This document shows, piece by piece, positions 23,684 to 36,900 of a stretch of DNA of 64,000 bases; the first letter of the stretch is position 1, and the number at the start of each line of letters is the position of its first letter. This DNA comes from Cytospora piceicola (taxonomy: Eukaryota; Ascomycota; Sordariomycetes; Diaporthales; Cytosporaceae): NCBI GenBank assembly GCA_023375675.1, contig JALQBC010000025.1:186001-250000 (forward strand), written 5' to 3'. The notes under the pieces are model-generated. The model made no database searches. It was not told the origin of the DNA and saw only the letters and a program-made list of their open reading frames with translations. The translations under genes and the position numbers were made by a program.

Positions 23684-25016
23684 TCACGAAAAACTTGCCA
23701 TCTTGCCCCTAGACGTCCTCCGCCGCAGACTTCCTGTATCCCTCTCACTATAGCTCGTCCCGATGCCCGAGTCGCGCAGCTGCGGGTCATCGTCCATGTC
23801 TTCGAAGGCTTCCTCGTCCTCGACGTCTGCCTCCACACCCATATCAGGCGGGGGCGCATCAGCCTCGACACCACCCGTGTCTTCGGGCAGCGGAGGGTCG
23901 TATCTCAGGGGTGGCTGTCCTGACGAGGTCGGGAACGTCATGGGCACGTCTTCCAGCCTCTTGCCGCGACCTTCACCCTCCCGCTTGATCCTCGGATACT
24001 CGAGCTCCTTCTTCACCGCCGGTGGTGCCTCCCCGCCACCGCCAAAGATGGCGCCGAAGATGAGCTTGGCCGCCAGCGCCGTGGTGAGCAGGGAGACAAC
24101 CTCGACCAGCCAGAAGATGCCCGTGCCCAGGAGGAACGAGGATATCCGCCAGGTGTGCATAAACCACCTCAGCCCGCCCAGCCGCGCCGTGACCGTCACG
24201 AGCACGCTGTATACCTGCAAGGCCTGGCCGGCCTGGACGTCCAGCACCAGCGAGGTAGGCATCATGCCCCTCGGGGCCCCCCTGTAGAATTCCAGCCGTT
24301 CCACCATGGACACCCTCAGTCTCGTCGTCTCGGACGCGGGCACGAAAATGTGGTATCCGAGGAGCAGGATGCGTTTTGCGAGAGACACCAGGGGGTCCGT
24401 GTACGGCAAGATGGCCGGCCGTGTGGACGTGTAGAGGACGTTCCTGCCGTCCAGTACGGACCGGGGTGCCGGCACAGAGTTCAGTGTGGTCTGGGCTCCC
24501 ATGGCAGACATGATCTTCCCCGCGGTGCTGGGGGCGTTGTCATCGAGGAGGTGCAGCGCGAGCATGAAGTTGCCCCTCCCAACGTTCGCCGGCGAGTTGG
24601 GCAGGTTGAGAGTTACGGATATGTCGTAGGCTTGGTAATCCTTGAAGTTCGCATCCTTGAGCGAGGAGACGCCGTATGGATTCGTTTCGTATCTGCACCA
24701 GCCCGTCAGTCAGTCGGCTCGAGCTCCTGACCTCTCTGTATGAAGGGGAGCAGAAGGCAGTGAAAAAAACATACCCATACTGCAGATGCACCGGCACGGT
24801 GAAGACCTGGTCCGGCAGGTACTCGTGATAAAAGGCCAGATACGCCACACAGGCCAGTGCGAACAGGCCGGCCGACAAGATCCCAAACAGCACCGTCTTC
24901 AACAGCGTCCGCTGCGCCGCCTTGGAGGTCACGGCGCCGTACACCGACCCCGCCGCACCCAGCGCCGCACGGTACGAAGCCCTGGCGAAGCCCACCCCGT
25001 CGTCGATGTGGTCCAT
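23684..25016 (-). CDS. Seipin (lipid-droplet assembly protein)
   Basis: Exons on the minus strand are 25016-24775 and 24692-23684, with intron 24774-24693 (GTATGT, CTGAC, GCAG). The product is 416 aa. Seipin is an ER membrane protein that organises lipid-droplet budding sites. The fungal seipin layout is visible: an N-terminal membrane helix (about 41-63), a lumenal beta-sandwich (about 75-255) with YDISVTLNLPNSPANVGRGN and later GNFMLALHLL, and a second membrane helix (about 262-290). A cytosolic acidic, Pro-rich tail ends in RRRTSRGKMASFS. The frame stays open upstream to an ATG at 25472. I chose the ATG at 25016 because the upstream 152 residues are Pro/Ser-rich and unlike seipins, so the longer form remains possible. 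Confidence 0.9.
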
Positions 25017-26045
25017 CGTCCTGCGCGCCGCGAGGAGCAGCTCGCAGTGCGCAACGCGCGAGCGGCGGGAGAGCGCGACCGCGGGCTCGAGGCTGTGGTC
25101 GAAGAAGGCCCCGTCTGGGGACGACGGCGAAAGGGGGGGACGCGGAGGCCCACGGCGGATTCCGAAAGGAGGGGGTTCGCTGGTAGGGTTGGCCGGTGGC
25201 CCGGCTGGGTAGAGCAGGTAGAAAGGACAAGATGTGTTGTGGGTGTGTTGTTGCGGGCGTGGGTTGGAAGAGGGAGCACGAGCAGTGGAAAATGGGCTTG
25301 GGATTGGGGAAGACGGCCCCGGGCCGACGTCATTTCGCTGCAGCCAGGGGCTGTCGTGCTCGGCGGCGGCATCCAAGCTCACCTCCATCACCCCTGTCGC
25401 TTCCCCGAGGTCCGCCCAGGGTGCTGCTTCGAGTCCGACTTCATCTTCAGCCGTGGGATGAGGCCAGGCCATTTTTTTAAAATTTAGTGGTAACTTAGGG
25501 ACTCACTAGTACACAGTACACTGCTGTCCACAATGACAGATGAGTTTTATATATCCATCAATTTGGGCTCAAAGTGTCGGAACAACAGCAAATAAGAGAA
25601 GGGAAACACATCATCATGCTTGAGGACAACAAACACAGCCAGAATGATTCGATTTGGAGTCTCAACAGCTCTTTATTCATGTTCCATTCCTCCATTCATC
25701 ATTCCTCGTATAGCTTGCTTATAGCTATGTCCTCGATTACATATGAACAACAAAACCCATCAAAAACCAACCAACGCATCCCTCATAAAAAGTACATGGT
25801 CCCCTGGCCGTGGCCAGGACAGATCAAGCATACCTAAGTACCTAGGAAAAGACAGGAGGACGAGGCCCCCTCTTTTGTAAAGAAATTCAACATCCGAGAA
25901 AAAAAACAATCGCAACATTATATGTGGCAATTTGAGAGAGAAAAAAAAAACAAAAAAACATCAACAAACTCCCCTTCCATGCCGAATCCGAAGACTTATG
26001 TTTTGAGCCTCCACAGTCCCAAAATCAAAATGCTGACGCGCTCCT
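25017..26045. other. Intergenic spacer
   Basis: Seipin promoter and leader, then the 3' untranslated side of the F-BAR gene, with poly-A-rich stretches near 25900-25960. No independent gene seen. Confidence 0.65.
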
Positions 26046-29000
26046 TTAGATGGCTTGCAAGTAATTGCTTGGGACCAGCCCGGTAAGGCCGTTTCCGCCG
26101 TGGACTTCGGCCTCCCACCATCCGTCGTCCTGGTGGCGGAGAACAGCCATTATATCACCCTTGTTGAAGCCAAGCTCCTCAGGGATAGCCGCCTGATACA
26201 TATACATAGCACGCGCTGGAGAATAGTATGTCAGCCAGCTGTCTCGAGAAGAAGTGAATTTGGTGGAAGAGCCTTGACTTACCAAAGTGCAAAATCAACC
26301 GGCCCTCCCTGGTGTACTGCCTTGCACCATCGGCGACGCTCTTGCTGCGCTGCCTGGATGCAGGTGCCACTGCTCCGGGAGGTTCGTACAGGCTCATGCC
26401 CCTGTTACCCTGACTTGTCCCAGGGCGTGCACCACGTCCCCGCGCGGACCCCGCATAGCTGTTCTCGGTCGGCGCCGGAGATGGTCCCCGGGCCATGTCC
26501 GGACCACCGCTGAAGCTACTGCCAGCCCGACTTGCAGGTCGGCCGTAGTCACCACGGCTAGAAGGTCGGCCATAGCTGCCGCGGCTAGCAGGGCGTCCGT
26601 AGTCACCGGCACCAGCGCTGTGGTATGGCGACGGCGATGCTGCGCGCGCCATGTCGTTAGGGGAGTTCTGGCGATAGTACCCTTGGGCCGAGTTCCTGTT
26701 CTGCGACCCGTTGTCCATCTGGACCGATCCGTGGCGCGAGTTGATGCTGCTGCGCTGACTTGCCGCGTAAGGATTGGGCGAGGCCGAGCGGTTGTTCATG
26801 CTGCTGCGCTGGCTTGCCGCGTAAGGATTGGGCGAAGCCGAGCGGTTGTTCATGCTGCTGCGCTGGCTTGCCGCGTAAGGGTTGGGCGAGGCTGAGCGGT
26901 TGTTCATTCCCGGTCGTGGGGATGTGCCTCGTGGTGGCGCCGGAGATGCCGCTCGGGGCATGTCACTACCGCGCGTGGTTGGTCGCGAGCCCGACCTGTC
27001 TCCCGAGAAGAGGCTGCGCGTTTGTTGAGTATACTTCTGCGATGTCTCCTTCATGGCCCTGGACGTGCATGCTGGTGCTGGGACACCGAGTCTCTGGACA
27101 GGCTGATCGTATGATGGGGGTGGTGTTCCTCTCATGCCAGCTGCGACGGCACTGTTGCCCCCTATTGGTGGCATTGACCTAGTGAGTGGCTGGGCACCTG
27201 GTGCCGGAGTCGCTATTCCGTGATAGTGGTCCGCCGACATGCGAACGGTCGACTGTTTGCCCACCGTGACTCCCCTCAGCTCAGCCAAGGCTTGGGCAAT
27301 GGGGTCATCCTCTTGTTGCTCTGGCTCGGCGGCAGGCTTCTGTCTACCGGGCAGTTTCACTGGCAACACATTTTCCCCAACGTTGATTGCTACGTCAGCA
27401 TTGGCATCTATGGGATCAGGGCTTGCCGTTGCCCTGTCCGGCAACAGGTTCTGGAAAGAGTCCCCTCCCTGCAATTGAGGACGGTCGGAGCTGGCCCTGT
27501 TCTGCGAATAGTGCCAAGTGTTCCTGTTATTTGGCACGACCTCCTTGGCGTCCTTGATGCTCTTCCTTCTGCTGAAGGGGCTTTTGTTCTGGAAAAATCC
27601 ACTCTTCTTTTTCATCATCTTCTTGTCTTTGTCGGAAGACGGCGAGGCAGGAGGATCCTGCTTGATGGGGGAGCTCATCCCGCTCGGCGGGTCTCTACTA
27701 GAGAACGATGTCGGAGCGGAGTAGTCGCTGTGTTCGTCTCGGCTCGTGGGCCGCTCTGAGCCCGACGTTGCGCTGAGCTGAGAGCTCAGGTCTGAACCAT
27801 TGGGGTTCCCGGTACGGCAGAGCATGGTCATTCCATCCATGGGGTACGGATCATGAGGGACAGGAGCAAACTCATTGGGATTGAACTGTAAATCGGTAGA
27901 TGTCCGCGGCGCGTAGTCGTCACGAGAGGGTTGTCTCGGCTTCTGTCGCTGCGTGTTGCTCAGAGGCGGCATTTCCCTGGCAACATCCCTCTGCAATTCC
28001 ATCGACTGCACCTCCCGTGAGCTCTCTCTCGGCGTGGGCCTTGGTCGCAGTGGAGGGGCACCGATCTGGAGGTCCCTGGGGATATCCCTAGGCAGGTTTC
28101 TCGGAATCTCAGCTGATCTGGGAGGGGTTTCGCCGTTTTGTGGGGGGAACTTTTGGAGGGCTACGGCCCGCTCTGCGTTGTGGTTGCCAGGGTCGCCATG
28201 GCCCAATTCCTTGGCCAGAGCGGAAGTCGGATCGTGGTGGGACTCGAATGTTGACGGCTGTGGTGATGAGGAGCGGAAAGCGGGGTTAATGCTTCGTGGG
28301 AATTGGGCCACTGAATACGCCTCATCCTCTACAGCAGAGACATCAGACATTGTATCCACATCACCGCGGCAGAAGTTGATGTATTTTGGCGGGTCTGGGA
28401 TCTCCTGGCCTGTTCCTCTCTCCTTGATGAAGGTGACGATGTCCTTTTCGACCTCCATACTTTCCAGCGACAGACGGATCTTCTCGCAGGAGGCATCGTC
28501 ACTAACGCAAACGGTCGACGAAATGTTGGCGAATGTCCAGAGACTACTCTTGGTAAAGTCGAGGCGCTCCTCCTCAAGGTCCTGGAATTTGTCGGCTGCC
28601 GCTTTCCATTCCCGGTTCCACCGTGTCGTCGTTTCCTCCAAGGCCTTGACGGCATTCTCATACTCGGTGTTGGATGTCGCAAGACTGATCTGAGTCTTCT
28701 CGAGCTTCGCCTTATTCTTCCGCTCCTCTTGCCCCATCACCATATGCCCTTGGGCAAGATAACCCTTGATCTTGAGGCATTCTTGCTCGTACTTGTCTCT
28801 TGTCTGAACGCTGTTAGTGCTGGAGTCTTGGGCTTCTAGCAGCGGTAGGGTTGCGGGACGAGCCACGAACCTTGTTGACAAGTGCTGTCTGCTGCTGCTT
28901 GATCTTGAGTAATTTCTCAATTCCGTTTTGAACAATCTTCCGGCGTTCCTTCATACCACCCGCGAAGGCAGTTAATGGTTCCTCCAACTCTGATCTCATC

Positions 29001-29419
29001 TGGGCAGCATTGCCTTGATGTTGCTTTGCCATAGACTCGACCTCACCCCTGACCGTGTCCAGTGATGTCCTCAGACTTCCCATCTCCTGGGAGCCTAGTG
29101 ATTTCCGGCAGAGGGAGAGCAGCTTGCGAGCATACTCGTCCTCGATGGATGCCCTTGCAGCATAGAATGATCGTAATTCGTCGCATGTTTGCTTCGCAGC
29201 ATGCATACGCTCGATCATGGGCGGAACCCCGGCATCTTCTTTGCCCCAGAAGTTGTTGGCGACTGTTTGCACACGGTATATAAGTCAGTCTCAGTTGCGT
29301 ACGGTAGACGACGTCACGGATATCGATGGAAAGGGACTTAGGGACGAGATAGTCCACATACATGAGAGGGAGACCGTGGGTCCCTCCGTCGGGGCCGGTG
29401 CCAGTGCCAGCATGGTCAT
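26046..29419 (-). CDS. F-BAR and SH3 cytokinesis scaffold (Cdc15/Imp2/Hof1 type)
   Basis: Exons on the minus strand are 29419-29362, 29262-28871, 28803-26283 and 26215-26046. Introns are 29361-29263 (GTATGT..CAG), 28870-28804 (GTTCGT, CTAAC, CAG) and 26282-26216 (GTAAGT, CTGAC, CAG). The product is 1046 aa. Residues about 18-290 form an F-BAR domain beginning SFANNFWGKEDAG, with long coiled helices. A long disordered Ser/Pro/Arg region follows. Residues about 987-1046 form an SH3 domain (ALYxY-like ARAMYMYQA, then DDGWWEAEV and LVPSNYLQAI). Yeast members of this family bend membrane and tether the contractile ring and septum machinery. The first small exon (start MTMLALAPAP) was inferred from frame-perfect splicing into the conserved FANNFW block. 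It is the least certain part. Confidence 0.9.
26747..26907 (-). repeat. 54-bp coding tandem repeat, three copies
   Basis: Copies at 26747-26800, 26801-26854 and 26855-26907 (last slightly diverged) encode an 18-residue unit containing RSASPNPYAASQRSS in the disordered linker of the F-BAR protein. Near identity at the DNA level suggests recent or ongoing copy-number change. Confidence 0.92.
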
Positions 29420-30942
29420 GGTGACTCTGGTCTCCAAGCACCTATCACTATGGGTGTGCGTGCCTTGTCAGTCCAGGTCAGTGTTGGTCAAATTGGCGGT
29501 GGTTAATCTCCAGAAACACGGTGGTTTCGCGTGTCGGCTTGGATGTATGTATGTATATGAAAGATGATAGAAAAGAAAAACAGCATGCCAGATGTCATCA
29601 AGACGGTCAAGCAAGAGAATGGAGAATCAAGGCACATGCCCCAAGTTCCCACAGAATTCGGATTGCGGGAATGGTAGGTCAACGTAGCAGGAGGAGCAGC
29701 AGGTTGCAGCTGCAGGGGTTCACAAGTGGATATTTGAGGTGGCTGGGAGTCTTCCTTTCTTGGGCCCGCGGGCCTTTGTTTGCGTTGGTCCACTGGGCAA
29801 CGACGACCAGTTGACTGACGGGTGCGTAGTTAGGTGCCTCAGCCCCTAGGCGCCTGCACTGGTAGCCCCACCCCCACGTTCCTCCCAACAAAGGTCAATT
29901 CAATTGTTGCTATATATACTTAGGTACTCCGTATGTAAATACTCCCTTCTTCGAACTCGATCGAAGACCATCTATATAATTGTTGCATTGGGATCAAAAC
30001 TCAGCCATGGTCTACATTTCTCCCAAACTTACCAAAGAGAAAATCAGGATGAAATGCTGTCTGCAAGTTGAAATGGTGTGGGCTGGGGCGATGTTAACGC
30101 AGCCAGCCAGCCATCCCAGCCATGCCCTCGATATGTAAGTACCTAGGTACCTAACAATGTAGCGATCTGTAGTGACAGAGTGAGGGATTCGGTACCTAAG
30201 CTGCTAGGTAGGTCCACGGGCCCGTATCACCAGGTGTCAGCCGCCAGGCCTTACCTTGGCCTGCTTGGTAGCTTAACCGTACCAAGAACCTTACCTAAGC
30301 TTTTGGGGCCTTGAAAACAGCTGCTGGGTGGAGGTGGGAGCATATCGGGAGCTTGGGCCACCATCTGCCTGGTGGGTTCGGCAAAATGAGGTGCCCGCCT
30401 TACCTTTTCGGTTAGCCTGCTGAGATCTGGACTTCCCAACTCCAATCCTCATGCACCTCAAAGTAAAAGCCAGCTGCTAACAACGAACTCTTACCATCAT
30501 ATCCCAAAAAGAAGGACGACGATATTGGCATCCGCTCTTGGTCTTGTCTTTATTTAATGACGGTTTTTCTCCGAGAACACAACGACTTTGTACACACAGG
30601 ACTTCCCCTTGCCACTTCTCCCCCATCCTGCCACTTGTCCCTCATTGCCGAGTGCAGTGCGACCGACAGGCACAGTTCCATCCTCGAAAACTCCAGACGA
30701 ACATACGCTCGGGACCTCAGCCTCGTCGTCATCCGACTTTGACTCATCTTCCAGCCTTCAATATACCTCTCGCCGTCACACTTTTCATCCGTTTGAGCAC
30801 CTGCAACCCTTGCAGTCTCATCTCCCCTCTCCTGCCTCCGAAGAACACGAGCCCGTCCAACATTCTCAACAGCAGAGGCGCGGCTCTGTCCAGTCAAGGA
30901 TAGCAGAACCGTCTTCGCCCCGCACCCCTCCATCCAACACCC
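29420..30942. other. Divergent promoter region between F-BAR gene and not1
   Basis: Holds both upstream regions. A CCTAGGTA-type palindrome lies at 30137-30153. The last 400 nt (about 30540-30942) are Ser/Pro-coding in frames that do not join directly to not1. They are probably the not1 leader or an unrecognised first exon. Confidence 0.6.
30137..30153. repeat. CCTAGGTA palindromic repeat
   Basis: AAGTACCTAGGTACCTA block in the divergent promoter of the F-BAR gene and not1. Confidence 0.8.
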
Positions 30943-33900
30943 ATGCTCCCACGATCGTCGGGAACATTTACTCCCAATCCTTTGCAAGGTCTAAACACAG
31001 GAATTAGCCATTCTCCACATCCGTCGCAAGCAGGTGTGCTGAGTGCGGGTGCCAGCCCGAGTACCAGCAGCCCCACTGGGAATTACGCTGTCTCCAAGAT
31101 CACCGTCGCCCAGATCTATGTGCTCTTAAGCACTATCAAGGCGAAGAAGGACGATCCTGTCGAGTGGGAAAACAAGGTCACCAGGCTAAACAAGGTATGC
31201 GACCGTTGCCACCCGCAAGCTTCGACCTATCACCACTACCGCCTTTCTCTATATCATTGCTTGCCCTCAAACCACCCCCCCCCTCCTTCCTCAGCATTGC
31301 TGCTTTTGCTCCTCCCGTGCTCCTCTTTTGCCTCAGCCTGCCGTTCATCTGGACCTTGAAAGTTTTCTCTGTCGATACTGACCAGTCATCCTACCCTGCA
31401 GCTCATCGATGAAAACGGAATGGAGGTCTTCACAAAATACTTCACCAAGCTGGTGCACACCAGCGCCTCCCAGATCTTCCCAGGGACAAGTAGGCCCATC
31501 GGCAGCGCAGCGAATACCGGCAGTTACTCGCTTCTCCAAGAGGAGATGCGCAAGATTTCTCACGATGTCGACCAAGCAACAAAAATCTCAGAATCCATCG
31601 AGACTGGAACAGAGGACATATTCCGCGATTTCGATTTGTCCACGTTCATGGAGCACTTCAGATTGGATGCATTGGAAAAGACGATATTAGCACTGGCATT
31701 TAAGTTGGGGGGCCGATCGGACCTCAAGACCAAAGGTAGGCTAGACCAGGACCGTGCCTCTAGCTAGGCCAAAGCTTGTAGCAACAGCAACTGACAACCA
31801 ATCTTTTAGCTGATGCCATCCTCTCGACCAACTTCCCCACCTTCATCAACATTATTTCGCAACCAGAAGGAGATCACGCCGACCTTACCCCCCACTTCCT
31901 TTCCACCATTATCGACAGACTTATTCAATACCATCCTCCAAACTTTAACTCCGCGTCACACAGGGAGCTTTGCTCCAGAGCTGAAAGTCGATACACGCTA
32001 CTCGACATGGCGCCGCCGTCAGAGGTCCTATCTGCTCTAGACCTTCACAGGGTTCTTGTGGATAAACCCCCCAATTCACTGTCGTTGTACATCCAAAGAG
32101 CCGGTGCTGAATTCACGCGCGACGAGGACTTATGCGCCAGGTTCTTGCAAGACCGACCACCTACTATTCAGTTGAGCGCCGATCAGGTCTCAAATGCTCT
32201 TTGGTACACTTCTACCAGTCAGACCCCAGAACATAACCCTTCCGTCTTGGTTGCCGCGCTCCGGCGCATCTTGCCGCCGGCATTCAGATGGCAAGACGTG
32301 GTTTCGTACTTCGACCAACCCAGCACTCGGATAGCACCGCTCCAATTCCTGCAGCTGTACAGAGCTTTGGTCCCAATCGCGCAGGAGGACGGCGGGGCCA
32401 GCTTCGATATTCAATCTCTTTGGGGCGGAACCTGGGCAAATGCGGACGCGCACTTGTCTTTCATTTGCGCCTTCGGTAGCCTCACGCCAGAAGAACTGGA
32501 TGCAACCACCATTCCTGGTCTTCGACCAACATTTACCGCAACGGAATACGCACAGTCTCCCGCAGCTGTGCGCGAACGGGCGGCATATGCAGTGAGGCAT
32601 CCTCTTGTTTCGGTCGACGCGCTTACGGCCGTTTTCGACGTGGCTCTCAGTTCACAGCATGCGTCGCAGAGCATTGAAGCCAGGCGCCTGTTCAATGAAG
32701 TTGTTGTGCCCAACCTCGATATTTTCGTGGTTTCCGCGTTCGGCGTCCCGAAGCCTTGGCCGGAGATGGCTAACGACACTTTAACATCGCTGTTTGAGAC
32801 GTTCTTATTCAAGAAGCCGGAGGGTTATGAGTTCGCTCTGGATAGCCTCTGGCGCAAAGACAAGGACTTCGTGAAGCAGAAACTCATCGACGCGCATGCC
32901 CAGAGGCCAATGGACCTGCCCCTGTACTTCGATCATGCCCTTTATCACGGTTGGCTCGACGAATTCGTATACGACGTCACTGGATTCGGCCTTGACCTCG
33001 CGGCATATGCGCATGGAGAAGGTCGGATCGATATGGAACAATGGACAAGGCAGAACGCTGGCAGGGGAGCCGAGGTCGCACGGTCCTTGCTTCGGTTTGT
33101 CGCAATCAAAGCCGACTTGGAGACCAAGTATCAACGGCCCCAGACCGAGGAGCAAGCCATACTCAGGACGACTCCGCTCCAAGTAAAGACGGTGTTTTGC
33201 TTTTTGACGATGTTAAACGAACTCTGCAACGCTCAGGTGCCGGAATGGATTACGTGCCAGCGCATCTGTATTACCGCATATCCCCGTCTGATCAACTATG
33301 GCGGCGCCTACAACGACCTCATTGACGTCAATGGAAAGGATGGTAACGCCCTCCCCTCCGCCGCGAACGCCAGAATGGAGGATCATTACAAGAGTATGTA
33401 CAGTGGGCAGACTCAAGTTAGGGAGATCGTTGAGGCTCTGGAACGGTACAAGCATTCGCGCGACCCCCTCGAACAAGACATCTTCGCATGCATGATACAC
33501 GGTCTGTTCGACGAATATGTGCATTTCGTATCTTACCCGATCGAGGCACTCGCGACCACGGCCGTCTTGTTCGGCGGCGTCATCTCCAGAAAGCTTATCG
33601 ACGGCATTCCGCTACAGGTCGGGCTTGAAATGATAATAGAAGCCATCAAAGATTTCGCTCCAGAACAGAACATGTACAAGTTTGGTCTGCAGGCTTTGAT
33701 GCAGCTCTCTACCCGTTTCTCGGAGTGGCCGAACTTTTGTCGACAACTCCTTCTAGTCCCAGGTCTCCATAATACAGACGCCTGGAGGAAAGCAGAGGTA
33801 GTGGTGAGGGAACATGACGAGGACTCGGCACGTCAGCACAATGGGGCAGATGTTGCCATTAACCATGATGTCTTGACCAACGGCAACATCAATGACACCG

Positions 33901-36900
33901 CTGAGCCGCAGTTTGCGCCCTTTGCCGCCCTCAAAGTCGACCCACCTCCTCCTGGAATGTTCGAAGATCCAACAGACGACAACCAAGACAAGATTCAATT
34001 CGCTTTGAACAACATCGATCAATCCTCCCTTAGGTCTCGGTGTGACACAATCCGGGAATCTCTTGAGCAAAAACAGATGCAGTGGTTCGCCAGTCACCTC
34101 GTTCGAGATCGGGCGAAGGTGCAGCCGAACCTCCATCAAACATATCTGGATGTGGTGAAGATTTTCGAAGACAGCTCTCTGTGGGCTGAGGTCCAGAGGT
34201 CCACACTTATCTGCGTGGCACAGATGCTGAACTCGGAGTCGACCATGCACAGCTCGACTGAGCGAACCCATCTGAAGAATCTGGGAGGCTGGCTAGGCAT
34301 GCTGACGTTGGCTCGAGACAAGCCCATCAGGCACAGGAACATCGCTTTCAAACAGCTTCTTATCGAAGCACACGACACGAAAAGGTTGATCGTGGTGATA
34401 CCCTTCGTGTGCAAAGTGCTGGGCCAGGGCGCAATGTCTAGTGTCTTCCGCCCACCGAATCCCTGGCTGATGGACATCATCTACCTCCTCATTGAACTCT
34501 ACCACAATGCCGAGCTGAAGTTGAACCTCAAATTCGAGATCGAGGTCTTGTGTAAGACTTTGAGCCTGGACCATAAGAGCATTGAGCCATCTGGCGAGAT
34601 TCTCAACCGTGTGGCTGCAGAGGAGGCTGCACAAGTGGCTGCAGCAGACGCCTTGGACTCATTCGACAACCTATCCCTCAACGGGATCGGACAAGGAGTT
34701 GTCAGCAATCTGCTACCGCACGCAGTGGCGCCAACAATCCCCGACCTTCACTCGCGCCTCAACATCCCCCCTGCAAATGAGATGGTTGTCAGCAATAGCC
34801 GCTTGCGTGATATTGTGCACGCGGCCCTCAACAAGGCTCTTCAGGATATCATCCAGCCTGTCGTGGACAGAAGTGTCACTATTGCTGCTATTAGCACGCA
34901 ACAGATGGTTCACAAGGACTTTGCGACGGAGCCTGACGAGCACCGTGTTCGTACTTCGGCTATCAATATGGTGAAAGCCACGGCGGGTAGCTTGGCCCTT
35001 GTTACTTCCAAGGAACCTCTGCGCGCCAACTTTACCAACTACATGCGACAGCTCTCTGCTGATATTCCGGGAGGGCTTCCGGAGGGTACGATCATTATGT
35101 GTGTCAACTCGAATCTCGAGCTCGCTTCCAGTGTCATTGAGGAGGCGGCCGGGAGTCGAGCCGTTCCAGAGATTGAGGATATGATTGAGCCAGAATTGGA
35201 AGCACGACGTCGCCACCGACTTCAGCGACCTAGTCAGCCTTATGTCGATGCTTCGCTCAATCGATGGGCCATGACAATGCCGGATCCTTACAAGATGGCT
35301 CCCAGCCTGACCGGTTTGAGTCCAGAACAAATGGCGATTTACGAGGAGTTCCAAAGACAGCCCCGCCCGGCCACGACCACCACAACTCCTTCGCACATCG
35401 CCTCGACATCCGATGCGACGAGGTCCATGGCCAACGAGGTTCTCCAGGATCAGTACAGCTCTGTGCCTTCCATACCGACACCTGCAGAAACCCCTTCTAT
35501 GCCACCAATCGCCGGCCACGCACAAAACTACCCTCATGCTCATGCTGCGGCTCTGACCAACGGACGGCAGCCCGCTGTTAACCAGGTTGACATGAGAGTG
35601 CTTGCCGAGAGGGTCAGTAAGCTTCTTTTTGACCTGCAACGAGCAGCCACGGAGGCACCTGAAGAGCATTACGAGGACCTCCCGCGAGGACACGCTGTCC
35701 TTGATACGATGGATGCGCTGATTTCCAATGTTATCAAGGCGCGGACGTCGTCTGATGAGTTCTCGACCTTTGTGGTCGAACAAGTGTCTGCTGTCATTCT
35801 CGGCCCATTAGAGGACAGCCTCGCCATTGAAAGCTTTGCTCATGCTCTCAGCACGGTCCGCAGGATGGGAGGGCCTTCCCTGAACGAACATGTGAGGTTA
35901 GTTTTCCAGCGCCAAGATGGGGCCAAGTTCCTGCGTCTGCCAGTCATCAGGTCTCTCATGGGCACCGATCTGCTAGACTGGCGCACGGTGGATGATGCCC
36001 TTTCCAGGTCCATCAGGCAGAGGGAAGAGAGGAGCGTTCAGCTATTGGATCAAACCATCAAAACGACGATCCTCAACGATGCGCCAATGGCGTTGTTTGC
36101 CAACTTGGCCTCGAGCATTGAAGCCGCGCACGCTTGGGTCCTGACCGATCCAGAAGTGCCAGGTGGCGAGGATCTTAAAGCTACACTGGAGGATGCTCGC
36201 GAACAGCGGAGCCAGGCCCAAGGCCGCGACCAGATGGAATACATCTTCGACGAATGGGCATATCGCTGCCGCAACACGAACGTCACTGACAAGGTCGCAC
36301 GGACTTTCGTGCAGGAACTGTACGAGCAAAACATCGTCAGATCCAAGGACGACCTTTTCCTGTTTATTCGTCTTTATCTGGACAATTCCGTGGTATACTT
36401 CGAGAATGCTGTTGCCGCGGGTGCCACGATCGATGACGGGTACATGTTTGTGGATGCCTTGGCTTCGCTCACAATGGTATACGTGAAATCGGCAGGATTC
36501 GATGACAACGATACTACCTCTAGCCCAGCATTGATGCTTGCATCGATTTGGGCGCTTGCAACCATGGTCCTCAATCATCATGCTATCAAACGAGGAGAGA
36601 TGCTCAACCAGCGAGTGTTTTTCCGGTTCTTCTCCACAATGCTTCATGAAGCACAGCCGTTCTTTGAACAACTGGATGAGCCTCAACGAAACGTGATGAT
36701 CCTGAAGATCGCCACGAGGCTGCACGATCTTGGGCCCGCCCTCATCCCCGGTTTCTTCTACTCATGGCTAGACCTCATTCATCACTCGGCTTTCCTCCCA
36801 CAGATCATGTACATGGAAGGCGACGCCGGTTGGGCACCGTACACGAAACTCATTCAGCAAATGCTAGAATTTGTGGGAGAGCAACTGAAACCCGTCTTGT

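Noticed and set aside
25017..25472. In-frame 152-codon N-terminal extension of seipin
   Set aside because: Pro/Ser-rich, unlike known seipin N-termini, and probably the 5' leader.
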